Shown one piece after another: positions 56,375 to 64,000 of a stretch of 64,000 nucleotides of DNA. Each line of letters opens with the position of its first letter. The first letter of the stretch is position 1. The DNA lies in NCBI RefSeq assembly GCF_009830105.1, contig NZ_WURB01000007.1:62001-126000 (forward strand), written 5' to 3'. Source of the stretch: Microvirga makkahensis. Its GTDB lineage: Bacteria > Pseudomonadota > Alphaproteobacteria > Rhizobiales > Beijerinckiaceae. The position numbers and the translations under genes are program-made. The notes under the pieces are model-generated. The model was not told the origin of the DNA. It saw only the letters and a program-made list of their open reading frames with translations, and ran no database searches.

Positions 56375-57226
56375 CTAGTGCTTCCAGGTCGGGATGCTGT
56401 CCGGGGATACGCCACCCCAGGATGGGAGAAGATAGGCAGCTTCCAACCTCTTCAGGGTACCGTCATCCTTCAGTTCCTGGATGACCTTGTCGATCACTGG
56501 CTTGTTGGCCGAGCCCTTGGGATAGATGCCGGCCGTCTGGCCGCCGCTCGAATACTGGCCGACAACCTTCAGCCTGCCCTTGGAGTTTGCCACCTGTCCC
56601 AGCACGACGCTGAGATCCGTCATCACGGCATCGACCTTGCCCGCCGCCGCGGCCGTGAACATGGAGGCCGTGTCATCATACACATCGACTTTTGACGCCT
56701 TCAGCGTTTCCTGGGCGAAAGGCACCAGCGTGGTACCGGCCTGCACGCCGACACGACCGGTCTTCAATGTGGCTTCAGTGACACTCGCATCAGCCTTCGT
56801 CGCAACGCCGTAGCTCGATTCCATGTAAACCGTCGAGAAATCGACCACCTTCTTCCGCGGCTCAGTGACAGAGATCAGCGCAAGAGCGATATCGAAATCC
56901 CTGTTCTGACCCGCCACGATGGAGTCGAACGAGGCGTTGACCAGCTTGACCTTGTCGAGACCCAGACGGTGGGCAATGTTGACGGCCATGCAGAATTCGT
57001 ATCCGTCGCGGATGGTTTCCGGCGTATCGCCGTTGAACTGTCCGACTGCCGGCAGGTTGATGATCACGGTGAACTGGCCCGGCACAGCAGGATTGATCGA
57101 ATGCGAGCCCTTCTTTCCGGTCAGCTCGCACTTGCCGTACCCGACCGTCTCGGCCGAGGCGACCCCTGCCCCAAAGCATGTGAGCGTTGAGACAAGCAGG
57201 GCAGTCTTGAGAATGTTGAAGCTCAT
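56375..57226 (-). CDS. Amino-acid ABC transporter solute-binding protein (family 3)
   Basis: A 283-aa periplasmic receptor with a signal peptide ending ASA at residue 25 (before ETVGYGKCELTG). SBP_bac_3 marks: TIRDGYEFCMAVNIAHRLGL, FDIALALISVTEPRKKVVDF (the family's conserved TxxR ligand-binding element) and GVATKADAS. Only 17 bases separate it from the permease, so no intergenic hairpin is possible. Given the neighbouring enzymes it may bind a D-amino acid or small unusual peptide. That is inference. Confidence 0.93.
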   Translation of the reverse strand: MSFNILKTALLVSTLTCFGAGVASAETVGYGKCELTGKKGSHSINPAVPGQFTVIINLPAVGQFNGDTPETIRDGYEFCMAVNIAHRLGLDKVKLVNASFDSIVAGQNRDFDIALALISVTEPRKKVVDFSTVYMESSYGVATKADASVTEATLKTGRVGVQAGTTLVPFAQETLKASKVDVYDDTASMFTAAAAGKVDAVMTDLSVVLGQVANSKGRLKVVGQYSSGGQTAGIYPKGSANKPVIDKVIQELKDDGTLKRLEAAYLLPSWGGVSPDSIPTWKH

Positions 57227-57262
57227 TGAGTTAGTCCCCTTTGGTGTTTCTGGTGGTGTTAC

Positions 57263-58123
57263 CTACTGGGCCGCGCTTTGGCTGAGAGCGAGCTCCAGGT
57301 AGATCCGTTGAATACGGCGCGTGATCGGACCTGGCCTCCCCTCTCCTATGCGATGACCGGCGATCTCGACGACCGGCGTCACGAAGCTCGAGGCACTTGT
57401 GAGGAACGCTTCGCAGGCAAGATAAGCCTCGTCTGGGGTAAACAGGCGCTCCTCAACCTGCAGATTCTGAGAGGCCGCGGACTGCAGCACGGCAAGCCGC
57501 GTACATCCCGGCAGAGTAACCCTCGAATTCGGCCTGGTGACGATTTTGCCGGCCTGCGTGATGATGAAGGCCGTCGAGGACGCGCCTTCCGTAATGAAGC
57601 CATCCTGCACCATCCATGCCTCGCCGCAGCCACTCGCCTTGACCTGGCGCTTCGCCTGCACCTGAGACAGCAGCATCGTGGTTTTGATGTCGCGCCGGAC
57701 CCAGCGAGTATCATCGACTAAGCCAACCTTGATGCCGTCCCTGTGTGCGGCAGTATCCTGAAGTGTCTTCTTCTGCGTGAAGGCAACGAAACTCGGCTTG
57801 AGCGTGTCGCTATAATCGAAATTCCTGTCCTCGCTGCCCCGCGTGACCTGTAGATAGACGACCCCCTCGTCGAGCTCATTGCGCGCAATGAGAGTCCTCT
57901 GCATGACAACGATCTCGTTTCGCGGCAGGGGCATGGGGATATCGAGCTCCCGCAGTGAGCGCTCGAGCCTGTCCAAGTGGAGGTCATTGTCGATGAGATG
58001 GCCGCCGATGACGGCGCTCACTTCATAGATGCTGTCGCCGAACAAGAAGCCTCGATCGAAAACCGAGATCCGTGCTTCCGACTCCAGCACATAGCTTCCA
58101 TTGACATAGGCGATTCTCGGCAA
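57263..58123 (-). CDS. Class IV PLP aminotransferase, probable D-amino-acid transaminase
   Basis: A 286-aa fold-type IV aminotransferase. PLP lysine K147 sits in RRDIKTTMLLSQV, and E179 in DGFITEGASSTAF binds the pyridine nitrogen. RISVFDRGFLFGDSIYE and LHLDRLERSL are the usual N-terminal marks. The DIK-x-x-x-LL context is typical of D-amino-acid aminotransferases, though branched-chain enzymes of this fold are related. Start is a TTG at 58123 with AAGGGG eight bases upstream; the residues match the family start. Adjacent D-peptide hydrolases support the D-amino-acid assignment. Confidence 0.85.
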   Translation of the reverse strand: MPRIAYVNGSYVLESEARISVFDRGFLFGDSIYEVSAVIGGHLIDNDLHLDRLERSLRELDIPMPLPRNEIVVMQRTLIARNELDEGVVYLQVTRGSEDRNFDYSDTLKPSFVAFTQKKTLQDTAAHRDGIKVGLVDDTRWVRRDIKTTMLLSQVQAKRQVKASGCGEAWMVQDGFITEGASSTAFIITQAGKIVTRPNSRVTLPGCTRLAVLQSAASQNLQVEERLFTPDEAYLACEAFLTSASSFVTPVVEIAGHRIGEGRPGPITRRIQRIYLELALSQSAAQ

Positions 58124-58276
58124 CGCATTTCCCCTTGGAGGATAAGTCTTGCCGCGGACGCTAGTGAGTTCATCGGTTTATGGCTAATGCCGTGTTTCTC
58201 TGACCTTGATACGGAAACTGCATAGCGATAGGAGGTTTCATCCGCGAGACGACTCTACAGGAAGGTCAAAGGGGTT

Positions 58277-59197
58277 ATGGAGCTGAAGTGGCTGGAGGAT
58301 TTCTGCTGCCTCGCTGAGCATTTGAGCTTTTCCAAAGCAGCGTCCCTGCGCGGTGTTTCTCAGCCTGCCTTCAGCCGGCGAATTCGGCAGCTGGAGGAAT
58401 GGCTGGGAGTGACGCTCATCAACCGTGCAATTTTCCCGTCGGAACTTACATACGAAGGCAAGCGCTTTCTGCCGTTCGCCGAGCAAACGGTGCGTGAGTG
58501 GTACGAGCACCGCATCGCTTTGCGTCCTGACCCTGCCACAGAGCAGCATCGCCTGACGTTCTCTGCACTTCACACGCTGACGGTCACGTTCTTTCCCGAT
58601 TGGCTGCAGGCGCTCCAGAAGACACTGCCGCCTTTCAGCTCCCATCTCAGCCCAGACAAGGGTGGGATTGAGGACAACATCGCCTCCCTCATAGACGGTG
58701 ACTGCGATTTCCTGCTGACCTACGCCCATGCGTCTGTGCCGTTCCAGCTCGACCAGACACGGTTTCCCCATCTCGTGCTCGGCACGGAGGAAGTGCTGCC
58801 GGTTTCACGCCCTCATCCGGATGGGCCTGAACTCGACAGAGCCATCGAAAGCCGAACTGCCATGCGGTTCCTCAGCTACGGCGATTTTTCGTTCTTCGGC
58901 GTTGCTCTGAACAAGCTCTTCGTCAACCGCCCATCGCTGGAAAGGAGGGTCGTCCATGAGAACACCATTTCCATTGGTCATAAAGCCATGGCGGCGGCGG
59001 GCTGGGGGGTTGCGTGGCTTCCCTTGAGCCTTGTCCGCACGGAATTGGCTGACGGCACTCTCGTGCCCGCCAGCAAGGACCCGGCATGGTCGCTGACGAT
59101 CGAGATCCGCCTTTACCGACACTCCCAGAGAAGTCGCCCCATCGCAGACGAGTTCTGGAAGGCCGCGGACGCGCAAAGCCTTCGTCTCAAAGCGTAA
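58277..59197 (+). CDS. LysR-family regulator
   Basis: A 306-aa LTTR. The N-terminal HTH covers residues 2-60 (MELKWLEDFCCLAEHLSFSK, SQPAFSRRIRQLEEWLG), followed by a periplasmic-binding-like effector domain. Divergent from the aminotransferase operon, with a 153-base intergenic that should hold its binding site. It is the likely regulator of that operon, and perhaps of the M55 gene, whose 3' end it overlaps by 11 bases. Confidence 0.92.
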   Translation: MELKWLEDFCCLAEHLSFSKAASLRGVSQPAFSRRIRQLEEWLGVTLINRAIFPSELTYEGKRFLPFAEQTVREWYEHRIALRPDPATEQHRLTFSALHTLTVTFFPDWLQALQKTLPPFSSHLSPDKGGIEDNIASLIDGDCDFLLTYAHASVPFQLDQTRFPHLVLGTEEVLPVSRPHPDGPELDRAIESRTAMRFLSYGDFSFFGVALNKLFVNRPSLERRVVHENTISIGHKAMAAAGWGVAWLPLSLVRTELADGTLVPASKDPAWSLTIEIRLYRHSQRSRPIADEFWKAADAQSLRLKA

Positions 59198-59987
59198 TGA
59201 ACCGAATTGTCCGCAGGACTTCGAAATAATCATTCGAGACGAAGCGCAGCGTGCGGGCTTCGGGATGTTCTACGCCTGGATAGAAGCTGGAACGATAGGC
59301 ATCGCTGGCATTGTTGAACTCGAGAACGACCTCAAAACGGTCGGGGAGCCCGAGAGAGCACCGTGAGAGATCCCCGGCCAGCGCCTCTTCAACGCCCTCA
59401 CGGATCAGCCGGAGGGCCTTTGCGGGCGCGAGCGACATGGTGGACCGTCCGAACCCTTCGCTGACAGCGATCGTCTTCATCCCGGGCACGAGCTGTTCCG
59501 CCGCTCCACAGATCCCTCGATCCCCCGACAGAAAGACGGGTGGTACACCATTCAGGGAGGCCGTATAGGCGTTCACCGTGAATTCTGATGCGAGTTCACC
59601 GTTAATCGATAGCCGCGCGATCCTGTCGTTCATCGTATGGGCGAGGGGATTGGTGTCGGAACCCGCCGCATCGTGGTAGCCAATGAAAAGGGCTGCGTCG
59701 AAGCTGGCGTCGAGACCGAACATCATCACATAGGGATGCCCGCTCCACGCTCGAATGATACGAGCGTATTCCGGCAGACGAGAGACGATCAGGTTACAGC
59801 CGCTCTCATGAGCGTCCTTGATCAGAATATCGGTAGCACCTGCAGCACGAGCGCCTTCGCAGGCCGCAACGACTTCCGCCGTCATCTGCTCACGGAATTC
59901 CTGATGCCCGGCGCGCCCCTTGTGGACCTCATCCCAAGTCGTGATCGCTGCGCACCCTTCGATATCCGCGCTGATGAAAACTTTCAT
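59187..59987 (-). CDS. M55-family D-aminopeptidase (DppA-like)
   Basis: A 266-aa zinc D-aminopeptidase of the M55 family (B. subtilis DppA type, a decameric ring acting on D-Ala-containing peptides). Metal-site marks: SADIEG with D8 and E10, IKDAHESGCN with H60, and IGYHDAAG with H104. NGVPPVFLSGDRGICGAAEQ is also conserved. The 3' end overlaps the convergent LysR gene by 11 bases. With the S58 peptidase and D-aminotransferase it forms the core of a D-residue catabolic set. Confidence 0.92.
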   Translation of the reverse strand: MKVFISADIEGCAAITTWDEVHKGRAGHQEFREQMTAEVVAACEGARAAGATDILIKDAHESGCNLIVSRLPEYARIIRAWSGHPYVMMFGLDASFDAALFIGYHDAAGSDTNPLAHTMNDRIARLSINGELASEFTVNAYTASLNGVPPVFLSGDRGICGAAEQLVPGMKTIAVSEGFGRSTMSLAPAKALRLIREGVEEALAGDLSRCSLGLPDRFEVVLEFNNASDAYRSSFYPGVEHPEARTLRFVSNDYFEVLRTIRFITL

Positions 59988-60411
59988 GCCTTTTCCCCAC
60001 GCCTGCTACGCGCTCGAGCCTATCATTCTCAGAATGTGAAGAAACCCGTCGGCCGGAGTGCCAGCGGACCTTCCACTGCCGAGGTCTCCGTCCTATTCCG
60101 GCTCCCCCGAGAGCGGCAAGACAAATCCTCCTGGGGATAGCGGGCCCGGTTACCCCATTTCGTGCGCCTATTTCCCGCACTCAGCCGTCGCGGCGCTCGC
60201 CGATGTCTTGGAGAGCGGCACCATCATCTCCTCAAGATGCGGCAGCATGTGATTGCAGGCCATGCGTCACTGCGCACAGAGCAGAATGCCGGAGCGATCG
60301 AACTGCCCATCTTCGAACATCCTGCCTCACCCTCCTTCATTAGCGCAGTCCATAATCCTGCGCTAGGAAGGAGGAGTTGCGACAGCTCTCCATGCACTTG
60401 CCATCCCTGGA
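59988..60411. other. Intergenic between M55 and livF
   Basis: 424 bases without a supportable gene. It contains the leader of the M55 gene (toward 60050) and, near the other end, a hairpin that may terminate the liv operon. The open frame 60162-60587 crosses into livF antisense and has no family match. Confidence 0.4.
60341..60365 (-). terminator. Hairpin downstream of livF
   Basis: TAGCGCAG / CTGCGCTA perfect 8-base inverted repeat with a 9-base loop, 46 bases past the livF stop. There is no T-run, so its role as terminator is uncertain. Confidence 0.4.
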
Positions 60412-61128
60412 CTAGAGGCCGAGATACGCCTTGCGGATCATCGGGTGCCCCTGTAGCTCATGTGATGGGCCGTCGAGCACCTGCCTGCCGTTTTCGAGCA
60501 CGTAAACCCGGTGGCTGGCGGCGAGGACCTGCTTCACATTCTGCTCCACCAACAGGATCGGAAGACCGGTTTCGGCGACCCGCCTGATAGCCGCCATTAC
60601 TTGTTTGACGAAGAGCGGCGACAGGCCGAGGCTCGGCTCGTCCATGATGAGCATCTTGGGCCCTAGCATGAGCGCACGCGCAATAGCCACCATCTGCTGC
60701 TGTCCGCCGGACAACTGACCGGCCATCGCGTCGGCGTAGCGAATGAGGTCGGGGAAGAGAGCTTCCACCCTGGCCATGTTCTCGTCCCGGGCAGCCTTTG
60801 CTTCAGGCAGGTAGGCCCCCAGCATCAGGTTTTCCCGCACGGTCATGTTGGGGAACAGCTGACGGCCCATAGGCACATGGGCCAATCCCTTACGTGCCAT
60901 CTGGTGAGGACGCGCTCCCTTGATCTCCTCGCCATCGAACAGGATGCGTCCGCTCCACGGAGCAATCATGCCCGAAATCGCCCTGAGGATCGTCGACTTG
61001 CCGCTGCCGTTTCCCCCGACGAGACCGACCAATTCGCCGCGCTTCACGTGGAGAGACGCACCGTACACGACCTTCAGCGCGCCATAGCCAAGGTCGACAT
61101 TGTCGACCTGCAGAATTGCGTCGCTCAT
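60412..61128 (-). CDS. livF: Branched-chain amino-acid/amide-type ABC ATPase LivF
   Basis: 238 aa. Walker A GGNGSGKST, signature LSGGQQQM, Walker B LIMDEPSLGLSP and the LLVEQN H-loop region are typical of LivF. Its start codon shares one base with the livG stop, so the two ATPases are co-translated. Confidence 0.95.
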   Translation of the reverse strand: MSDAILQVDNVDLGYGALKVVYGASLHVKRGELVGLVGGNGSGKSTILRAISGMIAPWSGRILFDGEEIKGARPHQMARKGLAHVPMGRQLFPNMTVRENLMLGAYLPEAKAARDENMARVEALFPDLIRYADAMAGQLSGGQQQMVAIARALMLGPKMLIMDEPSLGLSPLFVKQVMAAIRRVAETGLPILLVEQNVKQVLAASHRVYVLENGRQVLDGPSHELQGHPMIRKAYLGL

Positions 61129-61844
61129 CAGTCGGTCCCCAAATACGCTTCTATGACGCGCTCGTCGCTCGTGACCTGATGCGGAGTGCCTTCCGCGATC
61201 TTTTCGCCGCTGGCGAGCACGATGACGTGATCGGACAGCTCGATGATCGCCTCCATGATGTGCTCGACCATCAGAACCGCGAGACCCTGCGCGGTCAGCG
61301 ATCTCACGAAAGCGATCATTTCGCGCAACGCCGGGGGATTCAGACCCGCCATGATCTCGTCGAGAAAGATCACCTTCGGCTTTACGGCGAGCGCCTTCGC
61401 CAGCTCCAGCCGCCGCCGGCGCGCGAGATTGAGATCCAGCGCGGGCTGATGAGCGCGGTCCGCCAGCCCCACCTGCTCAAGAACGCTCCGGGCGATGCGC
61501 TCGGCCTCGCTTCGCCTGCCGACCGTCAGGAATGCGGCAACGAGCACATTCTCCAGAACCGTCAGCTCCTCGAAGGGTCGTTCCGTCTGGAAAGTCCGGC
61601 CGAAACCCAAACGGGTCCGCTTGAATGCGGGCAGCCCCGTGATGTCCTGGTCGAGAAAGGTAATCCTGCCGGAATGCATCGGAGCAAAGCCCGTCACGGC
61701 ATTGAACAGGGTGGTCTTGCCGGCACCGTTAGGGCCGATCAGCCCGAGGATCTCGCCGGATCCGAGGGAGAGGGAAACGTCGTTGACGGCCGTTAGCCCG
61801 CCGAATTTGACGGTGATGCCGTCAGCTCTGAGCACGTTTGGCAT
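61128..61844 (-). CDS. livG: Branched-chain amino-acid/amide-type ABC ATPase LivG
   Basis: 238 aa. Walker A GPNGAGKTT and Walker B VIFLDEIMAGLNP are intact. The ABC signature is unusual: LDLNLARRRRLELAKAL replaces LSxGQ, a divergence also seen in other LivG-like proteins that have TLAxRKRLELARAL. RTRLGFGRTFQTERPF is the family Q-loop segment. Overlaps livM by 23 bases. Confidence 0.94.
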   Translation of the reverse strand: MPNVLRADGITVKFGGLTAVNDVSLSLGSGEILGLIGPNGAGKTTLFNAVTGFAPMHSGRITFLDQDITGLPAFKRTRLGFGRTFQTERPFEELTVLENVLVAAFLTVGRRSEAERIARSVLEQVGLADRAHQPALDLNLARRRRLELAKALAVKPKVIFLDEIMAGLNPPALREMIAFVRSLTAQGLAVLMVEHIMEAIIELSDHVIVLASGEKIAEGTPHQVTSDERVIEAYLGTD

Positions 61845-62775
61845 AGAGCCTCCGAATGTGTCTGCGGGCCAGCTCCCCGACGATCCCGCGGGGGACGAAA
61901 AGCACGACCACGAGGATCAGGATCCCGTAGATCAGCATGTTCGCCTCGGCGAACGTGGTACGGAACATTTCGCCCGCTCCGACCAGCACCAGGGCGCCGG
62001 CCGCGGGTCCCCAGATCGTCCCTCGCCCGCCGATTATGGCCGTGAGGGCGATCTGCACGGACAAAAGAAGGGCGAACATGACATGCGGCTCGATGAAAGC
62101 CAGTACGATCCCGTAAATTCCGCCGCCGATCGACGTGAGCGCCGCCGAAAGCATGAACGCCTTCAGCTTCGTTGCGGTCGGATCGATGCCCGCAGCCATC
62201 GCCGAGTCCTCGTCTTCGCGGACGGCCCGCAGCTGAAAGCCGAACCGGGCCCGAGAGATCACGATGACGGTGGCAATCACCACGGCCGCGAAGGCAAGCG
62301 CCATATAAAATTGGGCCGTTCTGGAGAAGAGGTCGATACCGAACGGCTCGGGGAGGGTTGCAATGAAAACGCCCGTAGCGCCGCCGGTCAGCCAATCCTC
62401 GTTGATGGCAACCAGCCGGAGGATTTCCGCAACCGCGATGGTGGAGAGCGAAAAGTACGGCCCGCGCAGGCTGAAGGTCAGCCATCCCCAGAAATAGCCG
62501 AGGATGGCCGCAAAGGCGGCTGCCATGGCCATTGTCCACCATGGCGCAAGTCCGAACTGACTCTGACCAATGGCCACGAAATACGCTCCGAGGCCCACGA
62601 AGGATGCGTGACCGAGGCTCACCTGGCCGTTCCAGCCGCCGAGCAGGTCCCAGGACGTGGCCCAGCCCGCAAACAGCAGGACAGAGATCGCAATCGTGAG
62701 ATTGTTAGGGAAGATTGCCGGATAGGCGATGCCGGCAGCGAGCAGCAAGCCCAGTCCAATGAGATGCTTCGTCAT
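61822..62775 (-). CDS. livM: Branched-chain amino-acid/amide-type ABC permease LivM
   Basis: 317 aa, about ten helices. Family marks SWDLLGGWNGQVSLGHASFV and RGPYFSLSTIAVAEILRLVA are present, with the coupling loop ARFGFQLRAVREDEDSAMAA. ATG 62775 overlaps the livH stop by 4 bases. A much longer frame reaching back to 63678 exists, but its first 300 residues are the wrong frame over livH. Confidence 0.94.
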   Translation of the reverse strand: MTKHLIGLGLLLAAGIAYPAIFPNNLTIAISVLLFAGWATSWDLLGGWNGQVSLGHASFVGLGAYFVAIGQSQFGLAPWWTMAMAAAFAAILGYFWGWLTFSLRGPYFSLSTIAVAEILRLVAINEDWLTGGATGVFIATLPEPFGIDLFSRTAQFYMALAFAAVVIATVIVISRARFGFQLRAVREDEDSAMAAGIDPTATKLKAFMLSAALTSIGGGIYGIVLAFIEPHVMFALLLSVQIALTAIIGGRGTIWGPAAGALVLVGAGEMFRTTFAEANMLIYGILILVVVLFVPRGIVGELARRHIRRLYAKRAQS

Positions 62776-63656
62776 ACGCGTTTCACCGTCCGCCCGAACA
62801 GGCCCTCGGGGCGGAAAAGCAGGATCAGCAGGAACGCAATCAATCCATAAGCCTCGCGGTATTCGGACATGAAGTAAGATGCGCCCAGAACCTCGACCAC
62901 ACCCAGCAGAATGCCCCCGGCGATCGCCGCTCCGACGTTCCCCAGCCCTCCGAGGACCGTTACGACGAATGCCTTCAGGGTGAATACGGCTCCCGTGTTG
63001 GTCGGGGTCGCGAACAGGAGCGGGATGAGCGTGACGCCCGCCATCACCGCCAGCATCACGCCGAGGCCGAAGACGATGCTGTGGATCCGTCGCGTGTCGA
63101 TGCCGACGAGCTCGGCGCCGAGCCGGTTTTCCGCGGTACCGCGAATAGCACGGCCAATCTCGGTCCGGTTCAAGAGAGCGTAGAGCGCCGCGATCATGAT
63201 GACAGTGGCGATGCCGGCGAGGAGCAGGACCATAGAGACGTTGACCCCCGCGATCGAGAAGGTCGACGAGGCATACGACACCTGCACGGAGCGCGGCTCG
63301 CCGCCAAAGGTAAGTAGGATCGCGTTGCCGATGATCAGGGAAATTCCGAGTGTCGCCAGAAGCGCCGATTCCGGCGGTGCATCGATAACGCGTGAGAGGA
63401 TGAAGCGCTCGACGATGACGCCGGTAAGAAAGCCGATCGGCATTGCAAGAAGCAGCGACAGATACGGGTCCCATCCGAGAAGAGCGTTGAAGAGAACGGC
63501 GCTGTACATGCCTAGAACGACGAAATCGCCGTGGGCGAAGTTGATCGTGCGCATGACCCCGAACACAAGGGTCAGGCCAATTCCGATGAGAGCGTAAACG
63601 CCTCCCATCAGAACGCCGTTGGCGACGTTCTGTAGAAATATATCTATACCGGCCAT
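62772..63656 (-). CDS. livH: Branched-chain amino-acid/amide-type ABC permease LivH
   Basis: 294 aa, eight or so helices. Family marks: GVLMGGVYALIGIGLTLVFG, MRTINFAHGDFVVLGMY and the EIGRAIRGTAENRLGAELVG coupling loop. First permease gene after the binding protein, 118 bases away across a hairpin. Confidence 0.95.
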   Translation of the reverse strand: MAGIDIFLQNVANGVLMGGVYALIGIGLTLVFGVMRTINFAHGDFVVLGMYSAVLFNALLGWDPYLSLLLAMPIGFLTGVIVERFILSRVIDAPPESALLATLGISLIIGNAILLTFGGEPRSVQVSYASSTFSIAGVNVSMVLLLAGIATVIMIAALYALLNRTEIGRAIRGTAENRLGAELVGIDTRRIHSIVFGLGVMLAVMAGVTLIPLLFATPTNTGAVFTLKAFVVTVLGGLGNVGAAIAGGILLGVVEVLGASYFMSEYREAYGLIAFLLILLFRPEGLFGRTVKRV

Positions 63657-63746
63657 TCTCGTTCCTGATTGGTGTCACGCATTCGTCCGTTGCACCAGAT
63701 GCACGGCTGCGAGCCAGTCTCTTATGTGAGCCCTCTGTGGCTGGGC

Positions 63747-63765
63747 CGACGGCTGTGCCGCCGGT
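63747..63765 (-). promoter_or_regulatory. Stem-loop between livK and livH
   Basis: On the minus-strand transcript CCGGCGGC-ACA-GCCGUCGG pairs fully with one G-U wobble, nine bases after the livK stop. Weaker than the other three but in the same receptor/permease position. Confidence 0.4.
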
Positions 63766-63774
63766 CCGTTTGCG

Positions 63775-64000
63775 TCAGCGGCTCGACCACTCCGGTGTGG
63801 GGTGCTGCGGCGGCTTCGCGGCAAGATCCTCTGGGAACACCGTGACGTGTTTGCCGTCCTGGATCTGCAGGATGAGGCTCCGGATCGGGTTCTGGCCCTG
63901 GAAGCCGTCGGCGCTCTTGAAGCTTACGGTTGTCACGGGAGTCGTGATGTTGGTCGCAGCCAATGCCTCGCGTACGGATTCACGCGACTTCGGATCGGCT
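63775..64000 (-). CDS. livK: ABC solute-binding protein (LivK/Peripla_BP_6), 5' part outside window
   Basis: The last 74 residues of a periplasmic receptor are visible. The frame continues open to the window edge, beginning in RESVREALAATNITTPV. GFQGQNPIRSLILQIQDGK and VTVFPEDLAAKPPQHPTPEW are typical of the C-terminus of family-6 receptors for branched-chain amino acids, amides or urea-type substrates. It would feed LivHMGF. The ligand-binding core is off the window, so specificity cannot be judged. Confidence 0.85.
   Translation of the reverse strand, partial: ADPKSRESVREALAATNITTPVTTVSFKSADGFQGQNPIRSLILQIQDGKHVTVFPEDLAAKPPQHPTPEWSSR

Noticed and set aside
61822-63678. A 618-residue LivM with a long N-terminal extension
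   Set aside because: The first 300 residues are an out-of-frame reading of livH; the ATG at 62775 with a 4-base overlap gives a normal LivM.
1-64000. tRNA/rRNA genes, CRISPR arrays, phage genes, toxin-antitoxin or anti-phage defence systems
   Set aside because: None was seen: no TTCGA-loop context fitting a cloverleaf, no regularly spaced repeats, and every gene of size was assigned to transport, catabolism, regulation or glucan metabolism. A tRNA-finding program and repeat finder would settle this.

Overview
The window is GC-rich alphaproteobacterial DNA, most like the Hyphomicrobiales and within them a Microvirga/Methylobacterium-type genome. That placement is inference. It rests on the malonate locus matR/matPQM/matAB, the very long GlgE with an extra N-terminal domain, decayed fixI-fixS genes, IS5- and IS6-type transposase remnants, and short intergenic repeats of a kind common in this order. 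No tRNA, rRNA or CRISPR array was seen. The window consists mainly of nutrient-uptake operons, each pairing a transporter with the enzymes that process its substrate, separated by patches of decayed DNA.

Layout. 1-4813 (minus): 3' part of a peptide-type ABC solute-binding protein, a YtcJ-like amidohydrolase and an M81/MlrC-type metallohydrolase. 5200-5351: IS6 transposase remnant. 5576-10045 (minus): amidase and a TRAP transporter. 10213-14817 (plus): IclR regulator, thiolase-like enzyme, acyl-CoA ligase and SDR; a tandem PPC-domain protein lies opposite at 14844-15722. 16034-16397: IS5 transposase pseudogene. 16672-27475 (plus): one long operon with gamma-glutamyltransferase, a peptide ABC transporter with fused ATPases, a second M81 hydrolase and two M20 peptidases. 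27651-29015: small hypothetical genes and an isolated purK N-terminus. 29134-41279: GlgE-pathway alpha-glucan locus (glgE-treS/mak-glgB coupled on minus, glgP divergent), then a collapsed alpha-glucosidase. 42962-49936: malonate locus. 50128-51562: decayed fixI and fixS. 52540-59987: a cluster for D-amino acids and unusual peptides, with C26 amidotransferase, S58/DmpA peptidase, amino-acid ABC transporter, D-amino-acid-type aminotransferase, LysR regulator and M55 D-aminopeptidase. 60412-64000 (minus): liv-type branched-chain amino-acid/amide ABC transporter.

How it fits together. Hydrolases of non-standard peptide or amide bonds (two M81, two M20, C26, S58, M55, gamma-glutamyltransferase, amidase) recur beside importers, suggesting specialisation in scavenging modified or D-residue peptides. 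Malonate is imported by MatPQM, activated by MatB and decarboxylated by MatA under MatR. TreS-maltokinase makes maltose-1-phosphate, GlgE polymerises it, GlgB branches the glucan and GlgP breaks it down.

In four separate transport operons the gap between the solute-binding-protein gene and the next transporter gene holds a strong stem-loop, a shared architecture that may set binding-protein excess over permease. I found no clear undescribed multi-gene system. The best candidates for new biology are the GGT-ABC-M81-M20-M20 operon, the D-peptide cluster, and the GlgE whose N-terminal 450 residues look like a dead GH13 enzyme.
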